Source of the DNA: Afifella sp. IM 167
GTDB lineage: Bacteria > Pseudomonadota > Alphaproteobacteria > Rhizobiales > Afifellaceae
Assembly (NCBI RefSeq): GCF_020144925.1
Contig: NZ_NSLC01000001.1
Coordinates: 186,001 to 250,000 of the forward strand
DNA: 64,000 nucleotides
Direction: 5' to 3'
Shown here: one piece after another, positions 26,379 to 34,390 of the stretch
Layout: every line of letters starts with the position of its first letter
How positions within the stretch are numbered: the stretch's first letter is position 1
Made by a program: the position numbers and the translations under genes
The notes under the pieces: model-generated
What the model was told of the DNA's origin: nothing
The model's input: only the letters and a program-made list of their open reading frames with translations
Databases searched by the model: none

Positions 26379-27215
26379 TTGGATCAGCGATCCAACCGCA
26401 TGTCGCGGGCGGAGCTCGCCCAGCGCGCGGCGAAAATCCGCCGGCTGGTGGTCGAGATGGTCGGGCGAAACGGCCAGGGCTACGTCCAGCAGGGCCTCGG
26501 CGCCGCCGACCTCTTCACCTATCTCTGGTTCGCCGAGGCCAACCTCGATCCGGCCCTCCCCGACTGGCCGGAGCGCGACCGCATCTTCCTGTCCACGGCC
26601 CATAATTCGGCGGTCTTCCACGCCACCCTCGCCGAGCGCGGCCTCATCGCGGCAGATCGGCTGGAGAGCTACACACGCGACGGCTCGGAGCTCGAGATCA
26701 ACGTCTCCGAACGGCTCGGCCCGATGGTGGAAGCGACCTGCGGCTCGCTCGGCCAGGGTCTTTCGGTCGCCTGCGGCGTCGCGCTGTCGGCGCGCCGTCA
26801 CGGCAAGCCCCACCGCTCCTATGTCATTCTCGGCGACGGCGAACTCCAGGAAGGCCAGACCTGGGAGGCGGCGATGTTCGCCGCCGCGAAGGGCCTCTCC
26901 AATCTCTGCCTGATCGTCGACGTCAACGACCTCCAGGTCGAGGGCTCGACGCAGAACGTCGTCCGCATGGAGCCGATCGACGAGAAATTCGCGGCCTTCG
27001 GCTGGGCCGTGCATTCGCTCGACGGCCACGATTTCGACGCCCTGGAGGAAGCCTTCGACGCCGCCCGCCGCACGACGGACCGCCCGAGCGTGCTTCTCGC
27101 CCGCACCCTCGTCGGCAAGGGCGTTCCCTTCCTGGAAGGGCAGATGAGCCACAACCTGGTCTTTCCCGAAGATGTCGCCGCCCGCGCCATGGCGGTCCTG
27201 GAAGCTGCCCGATGA
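26379..27215 (+). CDS. transketolase N-terminal (TPP-binding) subunit, split type
   Basis: A 278-residue half transketolase. GDGELQEGQTWEAAMFAAA from about residue 152 and IVDVNDLQVEG form the thiamine-diphosphate/metal site; TAHNSAVFHATLAERG is the N-domain start motif. A TTG at 26379 is preferred because GGGAGGAAG lies before it; ATG 26352 has no site and overlaps the operator region. It overlaps the next gene by four bases. Split transketolases act as heterotetramers; known catabolic ones use apulose-4-phosphate or 6-deoxy-6-sulfofructose, moving a two-carbon ketol unit to glyceraldehyde-3-phosphate. Confidence 0.9.
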   Translation: MDQRSNRMSRAELAQRAAKIRRLVVEMVGRNGQGYVQQGLGAADLFTYLWFAEANLDPALPDWPERDRIFLSTAHNSAVFHATLAERGLIAADRLESYTRDGSELEINVSERLGPMVEATCGSLGQGLSVACGVALSARRHGKPHRSYVILGDGELQEGQTWEAAMFAAAKGLSNLCLIVDVNDLQVEGSTQNVVRMEPIDEKFAAFGWAVHSLDGHDFDALEEAFDAARRTTDRPSVLLARTLVGKGVPFLEGQMSHNLVFPEDVAARAMAVLEAAR

Positions 27216-28204
27216 CCGATCAATCCCTGCACCTTGGCGATTTCACCTCGAGCGCCAAGAGCGGCGCCGCCGTGCCGAAATATTACGGCGAGGCGCTCGT
27301 GGCCCTCGGCCATGAGCGACCGGAAGTGGTGGCGCTGACGGGCGACCTTTCGCCGGCCACCGAATGCGACCTTTTCCGCGACACGTTTCCGGACCGCTTC
27401 TTCACCCCCGGCATCGCGGAAGCGAACATGATCGGCGTCGCCGCCGGCATGGCGCGGTCCGGCGACATGCCCTTCGTCCATACCTTCTGCGTCTTCATGA
27501 GCCGCCGCGCCTTCGACCAGGTGGCGATGCAGGTCGCCTATCCCCGCACGAACGTGAAGCTCGCAGGCTTCCTGCCGGGCCTGACGACGCTGCTCGGCGT
27601 ATCCCATCAGGCGATCGAGGACGTCGCCATGATGCGCGCCCTGCCCAACATGACGGTGATCGAGCCTTGCGGCGGGCGCCAGATCGCCGCCGCCGTGCGG
27701 GCCGCCGCCGATTTCGACGGGCCCGTCTATCTGCGGCTCCACCGCCCTTCCGCGGCCGTACCGGCGGGCGTCCCTCCCCTGCCTCTCGAAATCGGCAAGG
27801 GCCAGCTTCTGCGCGACGGCAAGGACGCGGTGATTTTCGCCGCCGGCCACACCGTCGACGAGGCCCTGGCCGCCGCCGAGAGCCTGGAAGCCGCCCACGG
27901 GCTTCAGGTCGCGGTCGCCAACATGCACACGCTGAAGCCCTTCGACAGGGATTTCGTCTCCGACCTCGCCCGCCGCACCGGCACCGTTATCACCGCCGAG
28001 AACCACTCGATCGTGGGCGGCCTCGGCTCGGCCGTGGCGGAGACGCTGATGGAGGCGGGCATCGCCGCCCGTTTCCGCCGTCTCGGCGTGCGCGACCGCT
28101 TTGCCGAAGGCGGCTCCACGCCGTATCTCTTCGACAAATACGGCTTCTCCGCCCCGCATATCGCCACCGCCTGCCTCGATCTCCTCAAAAGGAGCGGCCG
28201 GTGA
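27212..28204 (+). CDS. transketolase C-terminal (pyrimidine-binding) subunit, split type
   Basis: A 330-residue partner subunit: the Pyr domain with the TPP-activating Glu in GIAEANMIGVAAGMA (Glu70), and the C-terminal transketolase domain (VAVANMHTLKPFD, ENHSIVGGLGSAV). The ATGA overlap with the N-terminal half is a natural gene split, not a frameshift: both halves have their own start and are of usual size for split enzymes. Substrate specificity cannot be told; the reductase and TRAP genes downstream suggest an acidic ketose or its phosphate. Confidence 0.9.
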   Translation: MTDQSLHLGDFTSSAKSGAAVPKYYGEALVALGHERPEVVALTGDLSPATECDLFRDTFPDRFFTPGIAEANMIGVAAGMARSGDMPFVHTFCVFMSRRAFDQVAMQVAYPRTNVKLAGFLPGLTTLLGVSHQAIEDVAMMRALPNMTVIEPCGGRQIAAAVRAAADFDGPVYLRLHRPSAAVPAGVPPLPLEIGKGQLLRDGKDAVIFAAGHTVDEALAAAESLEAAHGLQVAVANMHTLKPFDRDFVSDLARRTGTVITAENHSIVGGLGSAVAETLMEAGIAARFRRLGVRDRFAEGGSTPYLFDKYGFSAPHIATACLDLLKRSGR

Positions 28205-29148
28205 GCGCCGCGGGCTCAAAGCCGTGCGTTGCCTTCATCGGCCTCGGCGTGATGGGCGACCCGATGGCCCGCAACGTCGCCGCGGCGGGCTTTCCCCTCA
28301 CCGTCTGCGACGGCAACCCCGCCGTGCGCGAGGCTTTCGCGCGCGACGGGTTTGATGTCGCCGAAACGGCGGCCGCGGCGGCCCGTGGCGCCGATATCGT
28401 CATCACCATCCTGCCGACCTCCGGCATTGTCCGCGACGTGGTGTTCGGCCAGAGGGGCGCCGTCGCGACAGCGCGGCCGGGAGCGCTCTTCATCGACATG
28501 ACGACGGGCTCGGCCCGCGAGATCGTCCGCCTCGGCGCCGACCTCGCCGAGAAAGGCTTCCGGCTCATCGACGCGCCGGTCGGACGTTCGCGCCGCGAGG
28601 CCGTCGCCGGCAAGCTCCTCGCCATGGTTGGCGGCGCCGAAGCCGACGTCGCCGAGGCAACGCCGGTGCTTTCCGCCATGGCCGACGAGATCGTCCATGC
28701 CGGGGCCCTTGGCTGCGGCCTGCGACTGAAGCTCACCAACAACTACATGGCGATGGTCAACCACGTCCTCACCGGCGAGGTTCTGGCGCTGGCGGTTGCC
28801 GCCGGGCTCGACCTACCTCTCGCCGTCAAGGTCATGAGCACCACCTCCGCCGGTCGGGGCCAGCTCCTCACCAACTACCCGAAGAAGGTGCTGGCGGGCG
28901 ACGTGACGCCGGATTTCTCGATCGAGATGGGCATCAAGGACCTCACCATGGCCCTCGAGCTCGCCGAGGATGTGGCGGGCAAGGCCTGCTTCGGCGAACT
29001 CTCGCGCCGGATCTTCGAGAAGGCGCGGGCGGCGGGTTTCGGCGGCCAGGACTGCACCAGCATCTTCCACTTCCAGTCCGGAGAGCCGCCGGCGCTGGAG
29101 AACGCGGTGCGGCCCTTGCGGCACGCTGCGGCCGGAGCCGCAGATTGA
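28201..29148 (+). CDS. beta-hydroxyacid dehydrogenase resembling sulfolactaldehyde reductase (YihU)
   Basis: A 315-residue NAD(P)-dependent enzyme of the 3-hydroxyisobutyrate/tartronate-semialdehyde reductase superfamily. GLGVMGDPMARN starts the Rossmann fold. Instead of the usual PVSGG substrate loop it has DAPVGRS at 124-130, and KLTNNYM at 177-183 holds the catalytic Lys; AVKVMSTTSAGRGQLLTNYP and GGQDCTSIF follow. From memory, E. coli YihU has the same PVGR loop, where Arg123 helps bind the sulfonate; here the Arg is 129. The start is a GTG overlapping the previous stop, with AAAGGAG upstream. Likely role: reducing an acidic three- or four-carbon aldehyde made by the transketolase. Confidence 0.85.
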   Translation: MSAAGSKPCVAFIGLGVMGDPMARNVAAAGFPLTVCDGNPAVREAFARDGFDVAETAAAAARGADIVITILPTSGIVRDVVFGQRGAVATARPGALFIDMTTGSAREIVRLGADLAEKGFRLIDAPVGRSRREAVAGKLLAMVGGAEADVAEATPVLSAMADEIVHAGALGCGLRLKLTNNYMAMVNHVLTGEVLALAVAAGLDLPLAVKVMSTTSAGRGQLLTNYPKKVLAGDVTPDFSIEMGIKDLTMALELAEDVAGKACFGELSRRIFEKARAAGFGGQDCTSIFHFQSGEPPALENAVRPLRHAAAGAAD

Positions 29149-29684
29149 GCGCGCTGCGCGGCCTCCTGGGCGGCCTTTCGCGGCTGAACGCGGCGATCTG
29201 CGCGTTGGGTCTGTGGGCCGCCTCCCTCGCCATTCTGGGGATGGCGATCCTCGTCGCCGTGCAGGTCTTCTTCCGCTACGTCCTCAACAACTCGCTCTCC
29301 TGGGTCGAGGATGTCTCGCTGATGATGCTGGCGGCCTCCGCCTTCCTCATCATGCCCTACGCGCTGCGCCACTCGCTGCATATGGGCGTCGACCTGTTGC
29401 GAGAACTCCTTCCGGCGCCGCTACGCTTCCTGGTCGAGGCGCTGTCGGCGGTCACCATCATCTGTCTCTCGGTCTTTCTTGCCGAGGTGTCGTGGCAGTT
29501 CACGGCAGGCTCTTCGATGATGGCGAACGCCGTTCCCATCAAGATGCAGTACATCTACGGGCTGATGCCGCTCTCCTTCGCCCTCCTCGTCCCGGTGGCG
29601 CTGGAGCTGGCGGCCCGGGCGTGCCTGGCGATCGCGAGCCCCGAGGAGCGCGAGACGCTGGCCGGGCTCAAGGAAGAGCACTGA
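29145..29684 (+). CDS. dctQ: TRAP transporter small permease (DctQ)
   Basis: A 179-residue four-helix membrane protein. FRYVLNNSLSWVEDVSLMML is the DctQ hallmark. The TTG start at 29145 overlaps the dehydrogenase stop and has GGAG eight bases before it. With DctM it forms a sodium-driven importer. Overlaps on both sides place it in one operon with the transketolase and reductase genes. Confidence 0.92.
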   Translation: MSALRGLLGGLSRLNAAICALGLWAASLAILGMAILVAVQVFFRYVLNNSLSWVEDVSLMMLAASAFLIMPYALRHSLHMGVDLLRELLPAPLRFLVEALSAVTIICLSVFLAEVSWQFTAGSSMMANAVPIKMQYIYGLMPLSFALLVPVALELAARACLAIASPEERETLAGLKEEH

Positions 29685-30973
29685 TGTCGCTGCTCTTCCT
29701 CTGGCTCTTCCTGATCGGCGTCGCCCTTGGCCTGCCGATCTTCTTCGTCCTCCTTCTGGCGCCGGCGCTCTCGCTCTGGATGGACGGCTCGCTCTCCCTC
29801 TACATCCAGATCGTCTCGCGCCTTTTCAACGGCATCTATTCCTTCCCGCTGATGGCGATCCCGCTCTTCATGCTCGCCGGCGAGTTGATGAATTCCGGGC
29901 AGATCACAGCGCGCATCGTCGCCTTCTCGCAGGCCCTGATCGGGCGCATCCGCGGCAGCCTCGCCCATGTGAACATCCTCTCCTCCATCCTCTTCGCCGG
30001 CCTTTCCGGCTCGGCGGTCGCCGACGCCTCGGCGATCGGCTCCATGATGATCCCGGCGATGGAGAAGGCCGGCTACAGCCGCCGCTTCGCGGCCGCTATC
30101 ACCGCCGCCTCGGCCGTCATCGGTCCGATCATCCCGCCTTCCATCATCATGATCATCTACGCCTTCATCATGCAGATCTCGCCGGGCGCGCTGTTCGCCG
30201 CAGGCGTTGTCCCGGGGCTGCTGATCGGCGTGGCGCTGATGGCGGCGACCGCCCTGATGGGCAAGCGGCTCAATCTTCCGCGGGACGAGGCGCCGCTGCC
30301 GCGCCAGGAGCGGATCCTCGCCATTCGCCAGGCGATCCTTCCGCTCATGACGCCGGTGATCCTCCTCGGCGGCATCCTGAGCGGCATTTTCACCCCGACC
30401 GAGGCGGCGGGCGTCGCCGTCGTCTACACCTTCGTCATCTCCTTCTTCGTCCTGAAGACCGTCAAGCTCGCCGACATCCCCGGCATCCTGCGGCGCACCG
30501 CGCTTCTTTCCGGCACCATCCTGCTGGTCATCGGCGCCTCGGTCGCCTTCGCCTGGATGGCGACGATCACCGGCCTGCCCCGCCGCCTCGCCGAGATCAC
30601 ACTCGGCTTCTCCGACAACCGCGTCGTCCTGCTCATTCTCCTCAACGTGCTGCTTTTCCTGGTCGGCATGGTGCTGGATGCCGGGCCGGCGCTCCTCATC
30701 CTCGGACCTGTCCTGGCGCCCATCTTCGTCGGCCAGCTCGGTCTCGATCCGCTGCACTTCGCCATCATCATGTGCGTCAACGCGACGGTCGGGCTGGTGA
30801 CGCCGCCTTTCGGCCTCGTCCTCTTCGTCACCTCGGCGGTATCGCGCGAACCGATCTCCGGCGTCCTCAGCGCGATGCTGCCGTTTCTGCTGGTTGAGAT
30901 CGGGGTGATCCTGCTCCTGACATTCGTGCCGGAGCTGTGTCTCACCCTGCCGCACTGGCTCGGCTTCCGCTGA
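29684..30973 (+). CDS. dctM: TRAP transporter large permease (DctM)
   Basis: A 429-residue membrane protein with about 12 helices. Family motifs: GLSGSAVADASAIGSMMIPAM near residue 105, AVIGPIIPPSIIMIIYA near 145, and VTPPFGLVLFVTSAV near the C-terminus. It overlaps dctQ by one base (TGATG). It is the ion-coupled translocation subunit. The length is normal for the family and no fusion to DctQ is present. Confidence 0.94.
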   Translation: MSLLFLWLFLIGVALGLPIFFVLLLAPALSLWMDGSLSLYIQIVSRLFNGIYSFPLMAIPLFMLAGELMNSGQITARIVAFSQALIGRIRGSLAHVNILSSILFAGLSGSAVADASAIGSMMIPAMEKAGYSRRFAAAITAASAVIGPIIPPSIIMIIYAFIMQISPGALFAAGVVPGLLIGVALMAATALMGKRLNLPRDEAPLPRQERILAIRQAILPLMTPVILLGGILSGIFTPTEAAGVAVVYTFVISFFVLKTVKLADIPGILRRTALLSGTILLVIGASVAFAWMATITGLPRRLAEITLGFSDNRVVLLILLNVLLFLVGMVLDAGPALLILGPVLAPIFVGQLGLDPLHFAIIMCVNATVGLVTPPFGLVLFVTSAVSREPISGVLSAMLPFLLVEIGVILLLTFVPELCLTLPHWLGFR

Positions 30974-31020
30974 GCCGCAAGAGCTCGAACACGAGCATCC
31001 GAAAAAAGGGAGGAATGAGA

Positions 31021-32076
31021 ATGATTGAACCAGGCAGATTCCGCTTTGGCGGTCTCGTGCTCGCCGCGCTGATGGCCCTTGGAGCGGGCAATCTCGTCGC
31101 GGCCAGCGCGCATGCCGAGAAGACGATGCGCATCGCCCTTCTCTCCGGCGAGGACGACGAGGATTACGACGGCGCGATGGTGCTCAAGGAATACGTGGAG
31201 TCGCGTACCAACGGGGACATCTCGGTCGAGATCTTCCCGGGCGGCCAGTTCTGCGGCAGCTATCGCGAATGTCTTGAGGCGGTGCAGAACGGCACGCTGC
31301 AGGGCGCCATCTCCACCATCGGCGGCTTCGGCAACCTGTTCCCGCAGGCGCAGGTGATGGACCTGCCCTACATGTTCCGCAACGACCGCGTCGCCGAATG
31401 CGTCTTCGACGGCCCCTTCACCAACGAGCTGCGCGATGCCGTGCTGAAGGATGTCGGCGGCCTGCGCCTCATGGCGATCGGCAACACCGGCGGATGGCGG
31501 AACTTCGCCACCACCAGCGCGGTGATCAAGAGCCCCGAGGATGTGAAGGGCCTGAAGATCCGCACCATCCCCGCCGAGATCCAGCAGGAGATGGTCCGCG
31601 AGATGGGCGGCAACCCAACGGCGATCGCATGGCCGGAGGTCTACACCTCGCTCGCCACCGGCGTCGTGGAGGGCACCAAGAACGGCATCACCGACATCAT
31701 CAACATGAACTTCCAGGATTACCTGAAGCACATCACCCTCGACGGCCACGCCTATATGGGCGCGCTGTGGTGGGTGTCGGAGGATTTCTGGGAAGGATTG
31801 TCCGACCCCGAAAAGCGCATCGTCTATGACGGCTTCCAGCATCTGAAGACGATTACCCGCGCCTTCCCGATGCGCCAGCAGATCGCCGCCTATCAGGCCT
31901 TCCGCGACGCGGGCGGCGACATCTACGTGCCGACGCCGGAAGAGAAGGAAGCCTTCCGCAAGGCGACCGCGCCGATGAAGGACTGGTTCACCAAGCAGTA
32001 TGGCGATGAATGGCTGACGAAGCTGCAGGGCGCGATCGGCGATTGCGAGACGAAGATCGCCGCCGAGCTCAACTGA
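31021..32076 (+). CDS. dctP: TRAP transporter substrate-binding protein (DctP)
   Basis: A 351-residue periplasmic receptor with a Sec signal peptide (hydrophobic core about 10-28, cleavage after SAHA near residue 32). GLKIRT carries the conserved Arg that clamps the substrate carboxylate or equivalent acidic group. GGGAGG lies seven bases before ATG 31021; an ATG two codons upstream is too close to it. It is the last gene of the operon and is followed by a strong terminator. TRAP receptors carry C4 acids, sugar acids, keto acids or sulfonates such as isethionate. Confidence 0.93.
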   Translation: MIEPGRFRFGGLVLAALMALGAGNLVAASAHAEKTMRIALLSGEDDEDYDGAMVLKEYVESRTNGDISVEIFPGGQFCGSYRECLEAVQNGTLQGAISTIGGFGNLFPQAQVMDLPYMFRNDRVAECVFDGPFTNELRDAVLKDVGGLRLMAIGNTGGWRNFATTSAVIKSPEDVKGLKIRTIPAEIQQEMVREMGGNPTAIAWPEVYTSLATGVVEGTKNGITDIINMNFQDYLKHITLDGHAYMGALWWVSEDFWEGLSDPEKRIVYDGFQHLKTITRAFPMRQQIAAYQAFRDAGGDIYVPTPEEKEAFRKATAPMKDWFTKQYGDEWLTKLQGAIGDCETKIAAELN

Positions 32077-32105
32077 CGCCCGGCCGTTCTTCTTCGATGA
32101 ACAGC

Positions 32106-32143
32106 AAGACGCCCGCCCCCAAAGGCGGGCGTCTTCATTTTTA
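32106..32143 (+). terminator. strong intrinsic terminator after dctP
   Basis: A twelve-pair stem (32106-32117 with 32124-32135, loop CCCAAA) followed by TTCATTTTTA. It ends the transketolase-reductase-TRAP operon 29 bases after the dctP stop. Confidence 0.92.
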
Positions 32144-32470
32144 GTCCGCCCGCCGCGCACGATCGCGCGATTCATGCTGTCGGCGACAGCGCCAGAGCAA
32201 GTCTGTGCGAAAGGACGCAGGGTCTAGCGGTTTCGGACCACAGGCGCAGCTGCCGCCAGCAAGACTTTGCTTCCTCGGGCCACCTGATCTATGCCGATCC
32301 CGTCGCGAAAAACGACCGCTGTGAAGCATGCCTCGCCTCAGATCGGTCGCGGACACGTCAACCTTGCATGTGGCAGGGTTCGGCCAGCGTCTCCCAAACA
32401 GTCGCCAATAGCCTCCGAGCTGGCGGTGGCCTGTCGGCATCGATCGATGCCGCGAGATGGTTGGAGCGCG
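32144..32470. other. intergenic space with a perfect 18-bp palindrome
   Basis: About 330 bases without a supported gene. The single clear element is CGGCATCGATCGATGCCG at 32435-32452, a perfect 18-base palindrome ending 18 bases before the quinone-oxidoreductase start, a likely operator. The base mix here is less GC-skewed than in the operon before it, which marks the left edge of the accessory region. Confidence 0.5.
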
Positions 32471-33379
32471 ATGATGAAGGCAATCAAGTTTAGCGAATAT
32501 GGCGGCCCCGACGTGCTTCGTATCGTCGATGTCGAGGCACCCCATGCCGGCCCCGGCGAAGTGAGGATCAGGGTTCGTGCGGCGGGAGTGAACCCGTCGG
32601 ACTGGAAGCGCCGCGAAGGCCAGTATCGCGCCTTCGAGGAGGTGCACTTCCCGGCCGGGCTGGGCGTGGAGGGCGCCGGCCTTGTCGACGAGGTCGGACC
32701 GGGCGTGACGGACGTTGCGATCGGCGACATGGTGTTCGGTTTCGGCGAGAACCTGATGGCCGAGCAGGCCGTCCTCACCCATTGGGCGAAGAAGCCCGAG
32801 AGACTATCGTTCGAGGTTGCGGCCGGCCTGCCTGTCGTGTCGGACACCGCCACGCGCGCGCTGGATCAGGTCGGCGTGGCAGCGGGGCAAGCCCTGCTGG
32901 TCAGCGGGGCCGCCGGGGGCGTGGGGACGGCGATCGTCCAACTCGCTTGTCTGCGCGGCATCATCGTGATCGGGACCGCAAGCGCAGCCAAGCACGATTA
33001 TCTGCGCGGGCTGGGCGCCATTCCGACCAGCTATGGGGTGGGGCTGGAGGAGCGCGTGCGCGCTTTGATGCCGAACGGCATCGATGCGGCGATCGACGTT
33101 GCCGGCTCCGGGATCATCCCGGAGTTGATCGGGATCGTCGGCGATCGGGCGCATGTGCTTTCCGTCGCCGATGTCTCGGCCGAGCAATACGGCGCCAAAT
33201 TCTCGCACGGGCCGCCGGTTGATCCGCCGCGCTTGCTCGCCGAGATGGCCGAACTCTGTTCGGCCGGCTCATTCAAGCTGCGCATCGACCGAACCTTCCC
33301 GTTGGATCGCGCGAGGGAGGCACAGGAGGTCAGCCAGTCGGGCCACGTCACCGGCAAGCTGGTGGTTTGTGTCGACTAG
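32471..33379 (+). CDS. zinc-free quinone oxidoreductase-like MDR protein
   Basis: A 302-residue medium-chain reductase. The N-terminal GGPDVLRIVDVEAPHAGPGEV and nucleotide motif SGAAGGVGTAIVQLA at about residue 150 match the NADPH:quinone reductase/QOR group, with no zinc ligands. GGAG lies five bases before ATG 32471 (a second ATG follows at once). The expected reaction is NADPH-dependent reduction of quinones or activated alkenes. The end overlaps the truncated siderophore-reductase remnant on the other strand. Confidence 0.88.
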   Translation: MMKAIKFSEYGGPDVLRIVDVEAPHAGPGEVRIRVRAAGVNPSDWKRREGQYRAFEEVHFPAGLGVEGAGLVDEVGPGVTDVAIGDMVFGFGENLMAEQAVLTHWAKKPERLSFEVAAGLPVVSDTATRALDQVGVAAGQALLVSGAAGGVGTAIVQLACLRGIIVIGTASAAKHDYLRGLGAIPTSYGVGLEERVRALMPNGIDAAIDVAGSGIIPELIGIVGDRAHVLSVADVSAEQYGAKFSHGPPVDPPRLLAEMAELCSAGSFKLRIDRTFPLDRAREAQEVSQSGHVTGKLVVCVD

Positions 33380-33563
33380 GCCGCAAGCGGCCCGCCGGAA
33401 CGTCCCGCAGGGCGGGCCCCTCCAGGGTCACGAGCCGGAAGCGGTCGGCGACATTGTCGGTCGCCGCCACCGATGCGCGCTTCATGAAGAGGCTTCGCAG
33501 CACCGTACCGAGCCGGCCGGACGTCGGGGCCCGGCCGCTTGCCGATACCGCCGGGCTCGTCAC
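33348..33563 (-). pseudogene. truncated siderophore-interacting (ViuB-type) reductase, N-terminal piece
   Basis: Residues 1 to about 57 of this 71-codon frame read MKRASVAATDNVADRFRLVT then LEGPALRDVP, the start of FAD-binding siderophore-interacting proteins, which normally run to 250 or more residues. After DVP the homology stops (near 33395) and the frame ends inside the quinone-oxidoreductase gene. The GTG start overlaps the O-methyltransferase stop, so it was once a translated partner of that gene. The rest was lost by deletion or rearrangement. Confidence 0.6.
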
Positions 33564-34255
33564 GGAACCCTCACGGCGAATTCGTTGCCACGGTCTTCGT
33601 CGATCGGCAGCGTCTGGGCGATATAGCCGTTGGCGGGATCGCGGACATAGTCGCGATAATCCGCGGCAAAGCCGTTCTCGCCCAGCACCACCGCACCGGC
33701 GCGCAGGCGGGGCTCGATCAGCTTGAGCACCGGCAGGTAGAGCGTCCAGGCGCCGTCGATCAGCGCGAGATCGATCTCGCCGCCGACATCCGCGAGCGTG
33801 GTCATTGCGTCGCCTTCGCGAATGTCGACGAGATCAGCGAGGCCCGCCGCCTCGATATGGGCGCGGGCCCGCGCCACTTTCGCCGGTTCCAGCTCCGAAC
33901 CGATGAGCTGCCCGCCGCCATTGTCGCGCAACGCCGCGGCGAGATAGATGGTCGAGACGCCCATCGACGTGCCGAACTCCACGATCCGTGTCGCCCTGGC
34001 AGCGCGCGCGATCGCATACAGAAAGCGGCCGTAGCGCCGCGTCACCGACAGGAAGTTGGTCGCGAGGTCCCGATAGGCGCTCCGAAGGTCCGCGCGCTCC
34101 TCTGCAATCATCGCCTCGATGAATTGCTCGAGCGTCTCCCCCGAAGCGGCCTGGCGGTCCATCATCTCCTGCATCATGGGACCGTCCGCCGCCTCGGCGT
34201 CCTGATGAAGTCGATCCAGGAGCTCGGCGACGCGGGGGCTGCTCAGTGTGTTCAC
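33560..34255 (-). CDS. class I SAM-dependent O-methyltransferase
   Basis: A 231-residue small-molecule methyltransferase. VEFGTSMGVSTIYLA at about residue 95 is the SAM motif, IGSELEPAKVARARAH gives the acidic ribose contact, and IDLALIDGAW is motif III, as in catechol/caffeoyl-CoA-type enzymes. The start is GTG 34255 with AAGGAAAAA before it. It lies divergent to the AraC regulator gene, with 135 bases between, and so is its likely target. The acceptor is unknown. Confidence 0.85.
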   Translation of the reverse strand: MNTLSSPRVAELLDRLHQDAEAADGPMMQEMMDRQAASGETLEQFIEAMIAEERADLRSAYRDLATNFLSVTRRYGRFLYAIARAARATRIVEFGTSMGVSTIYLAAALRDNGGGQLIGSELEPAKVARARAHIEAAGLADLVDIREGDAMTTLADVGGEIDLALIDGAWTLYLPVLKLIEPRLRAGAVVLGENGFAADYRDYVRDPANGYIAQTLPIDEDRGNEFAVRVP

Positions 34256-34390
34256 AATTTTTTCCTTCCCAACATGGCGACAGATCGGCCTCGACCGACG
34301 CGCTCAAGATGAGTAGAGACACCGATCCCTGTCGTCATTCCGAAGGATAGCCAGAATGTTATCCGATCCCGCCAATCCGGGCCGCCGCTG

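Noticed and set aside
26379-28204. Transketolase split read as a frameshifted single gene
   Set aside because: Both halves are complete, have their own start and overlap by ATGA; split transketolases are a known form.
26379-28204. Identification as DXP synthase or pyruvate dehydrogenase E1
   Set aside because: The halves match transketolase N and C domains in length and motifs; no acyl-carrier E2/E3 genes and no DXS-type insert.
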